The notes beneath the pieces were generated by a model that had not been told where the DNA came from, made no database searches, and was given only the letters and a program-made list of their open reading frames with translations. DNA of 39,787 nucleotides from Ectothiorhodospira shaposhnikovii (GTDB lineage Bacteria; Pseudomonadota; Gammaproteobacteria; Ectothiorhodospirales; Ectothiorhodospiraceae): contig NZ_NRSM01000030.1 in NCBI RefSeq assembly GCF_016584105.1, forward strand, positions 1 to 39,787. Direction: 5' to 3'. Of this stretch, positions 1 through 6,461 are shown piece after piece. Within the stretch, counting starts at the first letter, position 1; each line of letters starts with the position of its first letter. The position numbers and the translations under genes are program-made.

Positions 1-651
1 TCAACGCTGGTTACCCAACGAATCGCCAAGGCCGTTTCACCCGGTCGGGCGCATTACGTCCGTTGAGACACGCGGGTCTCTCTCGTTGCCGGAGGTTCGG
101 GCCTTCACCGTGTCTCACCCATTACGGTGAGCATTTGGCTACTATGCCGTCTGCTGACTTCTGCCTCATCACGCCAATCGTTGCCGATTGGCGCGCTGTC
201 CGGGTCACGGTAGGGTCCGGTGGTGATTCCAGTCCTTTCGGGCTGGTCCTCAGTCCGGCTCCCATGGCGACCACAGCCCCGGTAGGGTTCGATGGTTATT
301 CCGGCCCTTTCGAGCCGGCCCTCAGTTCGACTTCCATAGGGACACGGACCGCAAGTGAGACAGATCTCCCCGAATAAGAACATGAACTTTCAGTGCACAA
401 CCGCCGCATTTACCCTATCCCCTGCACCTGATGGGCTTCGTCACCTTGTGCTGACTTGCCCGGGGACTGAGCCTTATATGCGGTTTCTGTCCGTCGGCTC
501 ACACCTTTGCGCTCGGGCTTCCTTCAGACATTCCCTCACGGGTTTGCCCTTGCCGTCGGCTAGTAGTTACATTCGTCCACAGAGTGGACATCACAGGTAC
601 TCCTACAGGGGACTTTCACCCCATCAGTTCATGCCCATGTCGGGCGTACAC
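1..651 (-). mobile_element. group II intron, 5' part (domain I onward), truncated by the window start
   Basis: Read on the minus strand, this stretch looks like the catalytic RNA of a bacterial group II intron. It begins GTGTACGCCCGACATGGGC, continues with the GGGGTGAAAGTCCCC hairpin and carries long runs typical of intron domain I. The exon boundary is placed at 647-651; the exact base is uncertain. A stem at 440-455 (GTCA/TGAC arms) presents an eight-base loop, GCACAAGG on the minus strand, that can pair with the exon bases next to the junction (complement of 648-655), as an EBS1 loop should. No reverse transcriptase/maturase frame is open in the window; short frames at 105-383 (minus) and 63-702 (plus) are probably not genes. 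The intron-encoded protein should lie left of position 1. The RNA subclass cannot be set by eye. Confidence 0.72.
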
Positions 652-717
652 AAAGCACTACAGCTGACCGTTATTCCGCTTGCGCTGCATAACGGCAGCT
701 GAGCTTGGCTTTATGTT
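652..717 (+). other. integron attC site, 3' part, interrupted by the group II intron
   Basis: The bases next to the intron read like the L''-stem-L'-R' part of an attC site. An AAGC...CAGC half lies at 653-665 and its partner GCTGAGCTT just after the hairpin arms CCGTTAT/ATAACGG (about 668-697). The site ends in GGCTTTATG, one base from the usual GGCGTTATG, so the G^TT crossover bases are changed. The R'' box (expected CATAAC) would sit on the far side of the intron, outside the window. It lies directly upstream of the 732-1154 cassette gene. Confidence 0.55.
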
Positions 718-731
718 TTTAAGGAGATGGC

Positions 732-1154
732 ATGAGCACCGTACTCTGGGCTAATCGTTTGGTCGATGGCGTCGTAATCTCTGATGGATCCGACAAGCCC
801 GCGATTTATCGGCATCAAAAAAAGCTTGATGCCATATGCGAGCTGTGCGGCGTACAAGCTATTTCATCTTTCTGTGATTCAACTGACGCCGAGTGCAATC
901 TTGATGTGATCGACCTTCCAGACGGTATGGAATCGACAGATGAGCTAATGGCCGCACAAGGAGTTTGGATCGATTCAGAAGATGCGATGCAAATTCTAGA
1001 GGCTTTGATTCTTAAGGTCAGAGCTGATGGCATTCGATTTGGTCTGCTTCGAAATGATCACGACCAGGTTTTGGAGGAATTACAAGAGAGCTACGATTAT
1101 GCAAAGGAATCTGCAGTGTCCGGTGGAAAATTCAATTTCAGCGTTGTCATGTAG
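732..1154 (+). CDS. integron cassette protein of unknown function
   Basis: A 140-residue acidic soluble protein with no signal peptide or membrane segment. The start ATG at 732 is preceded by AAGGAGA (721-727), a good ribosome binding site. The stop is only nine bases before the R'' box of the attC site at 1163, the tight packing typical of integron gene cassettes. The chain has Cys37 and Cys40 in an ELCGVQ-like stretch, a central LPDGMESTDELMA motif and ends in FNFSVVM. From memory, proteins with this beginning and ending recur as hypothetical cassette genes in other gammaproteobacteria; no function is known to me. Base composition is clearly less GC-rich than the nrdJ region. The reading frame looks intact. 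Confidence 0.82.
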   Translation: MSTVLWANRLVDGVVISDGSDKPAIYRHQKKLDAICELCGVQAISSFCDSTDAECNLDVIDLPDGMESTDELMAAQGVWIDSEDAMQILEALILKVRADGIRFGLLRNDHDQVLEELQESYDYAKESAVSGGKFNFSVVM

Positions 1155-1162
1155 GCTGGAAA

Positions 1163-1247
1163 ACATAACAAGTCGCTCAGGTTCGTTCCGCGCTTCGCGT
1201 TCGACCGGATACAGCTAACGCCACGCCGCTTAGCTCAGGCGTTTAAT
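1163..1247 (+). repeat. attC recombination site of the 732-1154 cassette
   Basis: Starts with the R''-like ACATAAC, followed by AAGTCGCTCAGG. It has a central region with stem potential (GTTCGTTCCGCGC and later bases) and ends GCCGCTTAGCTCAGGCGTTTAAT. The last part matches the common attC 3' end (CCGCTTAGCT..GGCGTTAG) closely; R' reads GTTTAAT, one base off the GTTRRRY consensus. The length of about 85 bases is within the normal attC range. It separates the 732-1154 cassette from the toxin-antitoxin cassette. Confidence 0.75.
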
Positions 1248-1501
1248 CAGTAGTGGTACCGGAGCTGGGCAAGGAGCAATGCGTCATCCGTAACCTTGTA
1301 GACCATGCGGTGCTCGTCGTTAATTCGGCGGGACCAGTAACCAGCGAAACTGTGTTTGAGGGGCTCCGGTTTGCCGACGCCCTCGAACGGTTCTCGTTTT
1401 GTCTCCTTGATCAGTTTGTTGATTCGGTTCAGGAGCTTTTTGTCGGTTTTCTGCCAGTACAGATAATCTTCCCAGGCGTTTTCGGAGAAGATAAGTTTCA
1501 T
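1247..1501 (-). CDS. yoeB: YoeB-family mRNA interferase toxin
   Basis: An 84-residue protein, the same length as E. coli YoeB. YoeB toxins are RelE-fold ribonucleases that bind the ribosome and cleave mRNA in the A site. The start MKLIFSENAWEDYLYWQ, the PFEGVGKPEPLKH segment, the SRRINDEHRMVYKV segment and the C-terminal RYHY are family hallmarks; His83 and Tyr84 are the catalytic C-terminal pair. The start overlaps the stop of the upstream antitoxin gene by four bases, so the two are translationally coupled. The stop lies within the R' box of the attC at 1163-1247: the module sits in a cassette antiparallel to the cassette direction and must use its own promoter, which is common for toxin-antitoxin cassettes. 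Confidence 0.93.
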   Translation of the reverse strand: MKLIFSENAWEDYLYWQKTDKKLLNRINKLIKETKREPFEGVGKPEPLKHSFAGYWSRRINDEHRMVYKVTDDALLLAQLRYHY

Positions 1502-1749
1502 TCAAGAAGCCCCTTTTCCTGGCCGCCGCCTTGCTCCAGTTCGGCGACGGATTCCAGCAAACGACGGGCGTTCTTTGGTGCGCGCAGGAGATATGCGGTC
1601 TCTTGCAATGCTTCATAATCTTCAAGAGAGATCATGACCACGGACTGCGACTTGCTCCGGGTGATGATCACCGGAGAATGGTCTTCGCAGACCCGTTCCA
1701 TGGTTTTTGCCAGGTTGGTTCTAGCGGCTGTGTAGCTGATGGCATCCAT
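1498..1749 (-). CDS. yefM: YefM-family antitoxin (Phd/YefM)
   Basis: An 83-residue antitoxin of the Phd/YefM family. The N-terminal half (MDAISYTAARTNLAKTMERV, then PVIITRSKSQSVVMISLEDYEAL) is the DNA-binding dimerisation domain. The C-terminal part, from about residue 50, is the flexible toxin-neutralising tail (TAYLLRAPKNARRLLESV). It neutralises the YoeB product and, in the known family, represses its own promoter with help from the toxin. AGGAG lies a few bases upstream of the ATG, and TGTACA repeats further upstream act as likely operators. Intact. Together with yoeB it forms an addiction module that can stabilise the cassette array. Confidence 0.93.
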   Translation of the reverse strand: MDAISYTAARTNLAKTMERVCEDHSPVIITRSKSQSVVMISLEDYEALQETAYLLRAPKNARRLLESVAELEQGGGQEKGLLE

Positions 1750-1759
1750 GGGGCGCTCC

Positions 1760-1795
1760 TGTACAAGATGTTTATCATGTACAGGATAATGTACG
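1760..1795 (-). promoter_or_regulatory. YefM operator repeats (TGTACA)
   Basis: Three copies of the hexamer core stand before yefM: TGTACA at 1760-1765, TGTACA at 1778-1783 and TGTACG at 1790-1795. E. coli YefM is known to bind palindromes with a TGTACA core in its own promoter, so these are likely autoregulation sites. The first copy lies only about six bases from the ribosome binding site. Confidence 0.7.
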
Positions 1796-1802
1796 ATTAA
1801 GG

Positions 1803-1891
1803 GTTTAACAATCGGCTGCGCCGTAGCCCATTCCCCACCGACTTTCCAGCTTGAATTTCTCCCGCCCAGGGGCTAGTCTTGCCCCACGAAA
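1803..1891 (+). other. possible degenerate attC or cassette boundary
   Basis: GTTTAAC at 1803-1809 fits the attC R'' consensus RYYYAAC and is followed by AATCGGCTGCGCCG. It stands where the end of the yefM-yoeB cassette would be expected. I find no convincing L'/R' partner (GTTRRRY) in the following bases. It may be a decayed attC, the end of the array, or chance. Confidence 0.25.
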
Positions 1892-1939
1892 TTCCCCTAT
1901 GTTGTGCTAATGCATTCTGCAGGGCACAACAAGTTGTAT
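1892..1939 (+). promoter_or_regulatory. tandem NrdR boxes upstream of nrdJa
   Basis: Box 2 (1924-1939, GCACAACAAGTTGTAT) matches 11 of 16 bases of the NrdR consensus ACACWATATATWGTGT as I recall it. Box 1 (1892-1907, TTCCCCTATGTTGTGC) has an excellent right half. The start-to-start distance is 32 bases, about three helical turns, as is typical for cooperative NrdR sites. NrdR represses ribonucleotide reductase genes when dATP is high. AAGGA further downstream (1945-1950) is the ribosome binding site. Confidence 0.65.
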
Positions 1940-1958
1940 CTCAAAAAGGAATCCCCCG

Positions 1959-4900
1959 ATGAAATCCCAGGCCGAACAAGCCCTTGCGAATCCATCTTCA
2001 CGGGAAGTGCCGATGCAGCCGGCCTCCCTGGACATCTGGGACAAGAAGTACCGTCTCAAGACCCGCACCGAAGAGGTTCTGGATCAGACCCTGGACGATA
2101 CCTGGAAGCGCATCGCCCGGGCCCTGGCCGATGTGGAGGCCACCCCCGAGCTACGGGAGAAATGGTACGGCAAGTTCCTCTGGGCCCTGCGCCAGGGGGC
2201 GATTCCGGCCGGCCGCATCATTGCCAATGCCGGTGCCTGGGAGCACAAGCCCGCTACTTCCACCATCAACTGCACCGTGTCGGGCACCATCCATGATTCC
2301 ATGGACGACATCCTGCAGAAGCTCCACGAGGCGGGCCTGACCCTGAAGGCGGGCAGCGGCATCGGCTATGACTTTTCCACCCTGCGTCCCCGTGGGGCTT
2401 ATGTCTCTGGTGCCGGTGCCTATACCTCCGGGCCTTTGTCGTTCATGGATATCTACGACAAGATGTGCTTCACCGTTTCCTCCGCCGGGGGGCGGCGTGG
2501 CGCGCAGATGGGCACCTTCGATATCGGTCACCCGGACGTGGTGGACTTCATCCGCGCCAAGCGAGCGGACGGAAGCCTGCGCCAGTTCAACCTCTCCCTG
2601 CTCATCACCGCCGATTTCATGCAGGCGGTGAAGGATGACGCCGAATGGCCCCTGGCCTTCCCCATGACCCTGCAGGAGGCGGAGCAGGACGGCATCGACC
2701 TGGATGATCCGGCGCAGGTGCTGTGGCGCGACTGGCCCGATCCCGCCGACTACATCACCAATAATGACGGCCTGGTGGCCTGCCGCATCTACCGACGCCT
2801 GCCGGCCCGCAAGCTGTGGAACGTGGTCATGACCTCCACCTATGACTATGCCGAGCCGGGCTTCGTGCTCATCGACAAGGTCAATGAGATGAACAACAAC
2901 TGGTGGTGCGAGCAGATCCGGGCGACGAACCCATGCGGCGAGCAGCCGTTACCTCCTTATGGGGCATGCTGGACTGGCGATATGCGTTTGAATACCAATT
3001 TCGGCCTCATTCGCACCGAGGATGCCTTTGCCTTGGTGCAGCAAGGCGAGGCGTTGAAAGTGGCCGTGGATGATGTGTTTTCCGGGCAGAAGACGGACCT
3101 GAGGCCCTGTACCTTGGTTGAAAACGGAACCCGCGAGGTGTTCGAGGTTCGCTTCGACAATGGTCAGCGTATCGAACTGACCGCGGATCATCAGGTATAC
3201 ACACCCGATGGCTGGCGTCGGGTGGACCAACTTGATGTGGGCAGTCTTGTCCACGTGCAGGCCCGGGAACTGTCCCATCTCTCCTTGGCGGACCCCTTTT
3301 ACCTGGGCGCCCTGAAATACCTCCTGCAGACTTACACCGGCGATCAGTTGATGGTGACCCGTCAGTCCCGGCGGGCTTTGTTACGCACCTTGCTGGATCA
3401 GCTCAAGGTGAATTATCAGGAAAGTCCCAAGGGGCTTCAGCTATCCCGCTACCACCCACTGATGGAAGAGATTGATCGTCTGGATCTGTCACTGGCCCCC
3501 TTGCGGGCGGTGGAAGGTTATGTCCATGCCGCTCAGTTGACCGCCGGCCGCTACAAGGACAAGCCGGCGGCATATGGTGAGCGGGTCGTTTGTGAGGCGC
3601 TTGCCGAGGCCATCAAGCGTCTGACCCATGAGCCTGTGCGCATCAGTCGTCACCGCAAGGAGACGTACCGGGTGCTGCTACCCGATCTGGCCCTGCAGAT
3701 GCCGACCATGGATCGTTATGCCCTGGATCTGGAGTATGCAACCTACGGTTGGTTACTGGCCGATGGATGGCTTACCCATTCGGCAGGCGTGTTGTTCAGC
3801 GATCAGGACGATGTGGCCATGGAGACAATTGCGCCGCAGTTTGCTGCCATGACAGGGACTTCAGGTACGCTGCGTCAGGCGTATGCGGGGCAGGCACGCA
3901 ATGTGTACTCTCTGGCTTGCTATCGTGCTTCCGCTATCGAGAACCTGAAATCGAATCTGGGCCTGGAGGATTATCGCTCTCGCCAAGTGCGGGTGCCGGA
4001 GCGGATCTGGCGTGCGGACTCTGCCAGGCAGGCATCATTTTTGACGGCCGTGTTCTGCGCCGATGGCAGCATCGACACTGAAAAGCTCAATATCCGTCTG
4101 ACTTCTGCCTCTCGGGAGTGGTTGCAGGACATCCAGCTTCTGTTGCTGAATTTCGGGATTCACGGGACCATCATGGCGTCCGTTTCCAGAGGCAACGCCT
4201 TCTACACACTTTGCCTGCAGCATCAGGATGCTTATCGTTTTTATCGGTATATCGGATTCCTTTTCAACACCACCAAGCAGGAGAAGCTGGAATCCCTGCT
4301 GGCTGGCAAGGAGCGGTGGCGGGCACCCAAGGAAGACCATGTCGCCCGAATTGAGGCCATCACCGCCATGGGTGAGCAAACGGTGTATGACATCGAGGAA
4401 TATTCCACCCATACGCTGGTGGTGAACGGCGTGGTTGTTCATAACTGCCTGCTCGGCTCCATCAACCTCACCAAGTTCGTGCGCGAGCCCTTCACCGCCA
4501 AGGCCCGGTTCGACTGGGAACAGTTCCGGGAGACCGTCGCCGTCTTTACCCGCATGCTGGACAACGTGGTGGAGATCAATGGCCTGCCACTGCCCCAGCA
4601 GCGGGAGGAGATCATCCGCAAGCGCCGCCACGGCATGGGCTATCTGGGGCTGGGTTCCGCCATCACCATGATGGGCATGAAGTACGGCGAGGAAAGATCC
4701 CTGCGCTTCACCGAGGACGTCACCCGGGAGATGGCCCTGTCGGGCTGGCGCACCGGTCTGTCCCTGGCTCGGGAGAAGGGGCCGGCACCCATCATGGAAG
4801 AAGAGTTCGAGGTGACCCCCACCCTGATGCGGCTGCGCCCGGAAATGGAGCAGGACGGCATCAAGGTGGGCGACAGGATCAAGGGCAAGGTGCTGCATGC

Positions 4901-5594
4901 CCGCTACAGCCGTTACATGCAGCAGGTGGCCCAGGTGGACCCTGAGCTGGTGAAGTCCCTGGCGGCCCAGGGCTGCCGCTTTACCCACCACACTTCCATC
5001 GCGCCCACGGGGACCATCTCCCTGTCTCTGGCCAACAATGCCAGCAACGGGATCGAGCCTTCGTTCGCCCATCACTATGCCCGCAACGTGATCCGCTCCG
5101 GCAAGAAGACCAAGGAAAAGGTGGATGTGTACTCCTTCGAGCTGCTGGCCTACCGGCACTTGGTCAATCCCGAGGCCATGCCCTATGCGGAAGACCCCAA
5201 GGCCCAGCTGCCCGAGTATTTCATCACCGCCGACGAGATCGATCCCAAGGCCCATGTGGATGTGCAGGCGGCGGCACAGAGATGGATCGACTCGTCCATT
5301 TCCAAGACCATCAACGTGCCCACGGCCCATCTGTTCGACGACTTCAAGGACATCTACATGTACGCCTATGAGCAGGGGCTCAAGGGCTGCACCACCTTCC
5401 GCTTCAACCCGGAGGCCTTCCAGGGCGTGCTGGTGAAGGAAAAGGATCTGGAGAACACCACCTATCGCTTCGTGCTGGAAGACGGCAGCGTGGTGCTGGC
5501 CAAGGGCAACGAAGAAATCGAATACGACGGCGAGACCCACAACGCCGCCAATCTTTACGATGCCCTGAAGGAAGGGTATTACGGTAAATTCTGA
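1959..5594 (+). CDS. nrdJa: class II (B12-dependent) ribonucleotide reductase NrdJa, containing an intein
   Basis: Catalytic chain of the adenosylcobalamin-dependent ribonucleotide reductase, making deoxyribonucleotides with or without oxygen. The precursor is 1211 residues; removing the intein (residues 337-829) leaves 718, a normal size for a split NrdJa. Motifs: INCTVSG (Cys105, one of the active-site thiols), KAGSGIGYDFSTLRP, the radical-site NPCGE (Asn324, Cys326, Glu328), then after the intein CLLGSINLTKFV, RHGMGYLGLG and SIAPTGTISL. It lacks the C-terminal Cys-rich tail, which is supplied by the separate nrdJb 14 bases downstream, as in Pseudomonas. Two NrdR boxes lie upstream. The full frame is open without interruption, so function depends on protein splicing. 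Confidence 0.95.
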   Translation: MKSQAEQALANPSSREVPMQPASLDIWDKKYRLKTRTEEVLDQTLDDTWKRIARALADVEATPELREKWYGKFLWALRQGAIPAGRIIANAGAWEHKPATSTINCTVSGTIHDSMDDILQKLHEAGLTLKAGSGIGYDFSTLRPRGAYVSGAGAYTSGPLSFMDIYDKMCFTVSSAGGRRGAQMGTFDIGHPDVVDFIRAKRADGSLRQFNLSLLITADFMQAVKDDAEWPLAFPMTLQEAEQDGIDLDDPAQVLWRDWPDPADYITNNDGLVACRIYRRLPARKLWNVVMTSTYDYAEPGFVLIDKVNEMNNNWWCEQIRATNPCGEQPLPPYGACWTGDMRLNTNFGLIRTEDAFALVQQGEALKVAVDDVFSGQKTDLRPCTLVENGTREVFEVRFDNGQRIELTADHQVYTPDGWRRVDQLDVGSLVHVQARELSHLSLADPFYLGALKYLLQTYTGDQLMVTRQSRRALLRTLLDQLKVNYQESPKGLQLSRYHPLMEEIDRLDLSLAPLRAVEGYVHAAQLTAGRYKDKPAAYGERVVCEALAEAIKRLTHEPVRISRHRKETYRVLLPDLALQMPTMDRYALDLEYATYGWLLADGWLTHSAGVLFSDQDDVAMETIAPQFAAMTGTSGTLRQAYAGQARNVYSLACYRASAIENLKSNLGLEDYRSRQVRVPERIWRADSARQASFLTAVFCADGSIDTEKLNIRLTSASREWLQDIQLLLLNFGIHGTIMASVSRGNAFYTLCLQHQDAYRFYRYIGFLFNTTKQEKLESLLAGKERWRAPKEDHVARIEAITAMGEQTVYDIEEYSTHTLVVNGVVVHNCLLGSINLTKFVREPFTAKARFDWEQFRETVAVFTRMLDNVVEINGLPLPQQREEIIRKRRHGMGYLGLGSAITMMGMKYGEERSLRFTEDVTREMALSGWRTGLSLAREKGPAPIMEEEFEVTPTLMRLRPEMEQDGIKVGDRIKGKVLHARYSRYMQQVAQVDPELVKSLAAQGCRFTHHTSIAPTGTISLSLANNASNGIEPSFAHHYARNVIRSGKKTKEKVDVYSFELLAYRHLVNPEAMPYAEDPKAQLPEYFITADEIDPKAHVDVQAAAQRWIDSSISKTINVPTAHLFDDFKDIYMYAYEQGLKGCTTFRFNPEAFQGVLVKEKDLENTTYRFVLEDGSVVLAKGNEEIEYDGETHNAANLYDALKEGYYGKF
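2967..4445 (+). mobile_element. intein with LAGLIDADG homing endonuclease inside NrdJa
   Basis: Residues 337-829 of the precursor form a 493-residue intein. Block A starts with Cys337 (CWTGDMRLNTNFGLI); block B has the TADHQVYTPDGW motif (Thr-x-x-His type). Two dodecapeptide motifs near residues 593-603 (YGWLLADGWL) and 692-703 (FLTAVFCADGSI) mark a LAGLIDADG endonuclease. Block F is VYDIEEYSTHTLVVNG and block G is VVVHN followed by Cys830 as first extein residue. All splicing residues (Cys1, block B His, penultimate His, terminal Asn, Cys+1) are present, so splicing should be active. It is inserted eight residues after the NPCGE radical-site motif, a highly conserved place of the kind inteins favour. 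The DNA is slightly less GC-rich than the flanking extein. Confidence 0.95.
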
Positions 5595-5608
5595 ACAGGG
5601 GCATCATC

Positions 5609-6355
5609 ATGACCATCAAGATCAGCAGTAAGATCGTGGATTTCGGCATCAGTCGCGAGCCTCACCCCGATGGTGAGAGCCAGCCGCCGGCAATGCCCCA
5701 GGAACCGGCGCCCGTGGCGGCGCCGGCCGCGGACACGGCCGACAAGGCCCCCAAGGTGGTGCACATGCACGAGAAGCTGGAACGGCCGGAGATGTTGCTG
5801 GGGTCCACCTACAAGCTGAAGACTCCGCTCTCCGAGCATGCCCTGTACGTGACCATCAACGATGTGATCCTGAACCCGGGCACCGAGCACGAGCTGCGGC
5901 GCCCCTTCGAGATCTTCATCAACTCCAAGAACATGGATCACTTCCAGTGGATCGTGGCCCTGACCCGCATCATCTCGGCGGTGTTCAGAAAGGGCGGTGA
6001 CGTCACCTTCCTGGTGGAGGAGTTGCGCTCGGTGTTCGATCCCCGGGGTGGCTATTTCAAGAAGGGCGGCAAGTACATGCCCTCGCTGGTGGCCGAGATC
6101 GGCGATGCCATCGAGAGCCACATGCGGATGATCGGCCTGATCAAGGACGAGGGCCTGGACGAGCACCAGCGCCGCCTGGTGGAGGAAAAGCGCGCCCAGT
6201 ACGAGGCCAGCGTGCACCAGGCCAGCGACGATCCCCAGGCCCGGGAAAGCTTTCCTCCCGGCGCCCAGCTCTGCGGCAAGTGCCACACCAAGGCGGTGGT
6301 GGTGATGGACAACTGCCTCACCTGCCTGAACTGCGGGGACAGCAAGTGCGGCTGA
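5609..6355 (+). CDS. nrdJb: class II ribonucleotide reductase accessory chain NrdJb
   Basis: A 248-residue protein that completes the split class II ribonucleotide reductase. In Pseudomonas the homologous NrdJb is needed together with NrdJa. Residues 1-50 are a Pro/Ala-rich linker; residues about 55-165 hold the conserved core (PEMLLGSTYKLKTPLSEHALYV, RRPFEIFINSKN, VTFLVEELRSVFDPRGGYF). The C-terminus has CGKC, then CLTCLNCGDSKCG, a zinc-ribbon-like cluster with the terminal cysteine pair that re-reduces the active site. The ATG follows AGGGGC at short distance. Same operon as nrdJa, and followed by a strong terminator, so the two genes form one NrdR-controlled unit. Confidence 0.93.
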   Translation: MTIKISSKIVDFGISREPHPDGESQPPAMPQEPAPVAAPAADTADKAPKVVHMHEKLERPEMLLGSTYKLKTPLSEHALYVTINDVILNPGTEHELRRPFEIFINSKNMDHFQWIVALTRIISAVFRKGGDVTFLVEELRSVFDPRGGYFKKGGKYMPSLVAEIGDAIESHMRMIGLIKDEGLDEHQRRLVEEKRAQYEASVHQASDDPQARESFPPGAQLCGKCHTKAVVVMDNCLTCLNCGDSKCG

Positions 6356-6379
6356 TGGGAAATGAAATGATGTGACATG

Positions 6380-6422
6380 AAAAAAGCCCCCGCCGATGGA
6401 TCATCGGCGGGGGCTTTTTTTA
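6380..6422 (+). terminator. rho-independent terminator after nrdJb (works in both directions)
   Basis: A near-perfect hairpin, AAGCCCCCGCCGATG / CATCGGCGGGGGCTT with a short loop, flanked by A-run and T-run (TTTTTTT on the plus strand). It ends nrdJb on the plus strand and, because of the A-run on the other side, can also end the convergent glnS. Confidence 0.93.
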
Positions 6423-6461
6423 GGTGCGCCTGGCGGGTTGACTCCCTTGGGGGGGGGCGGA

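Noticed and set aside
63..702. Short open frames on both strands in the first 700 bases
   Set aside because: They lie in intron RNA structure; similar spurious proteins are often annotated from such introns.
4035..5540. 501-residue open frame on the minus strand
   Set aside because: Antisense to the C-terminal half of nrdJa; no ribosome binding site and no recognisable domain.
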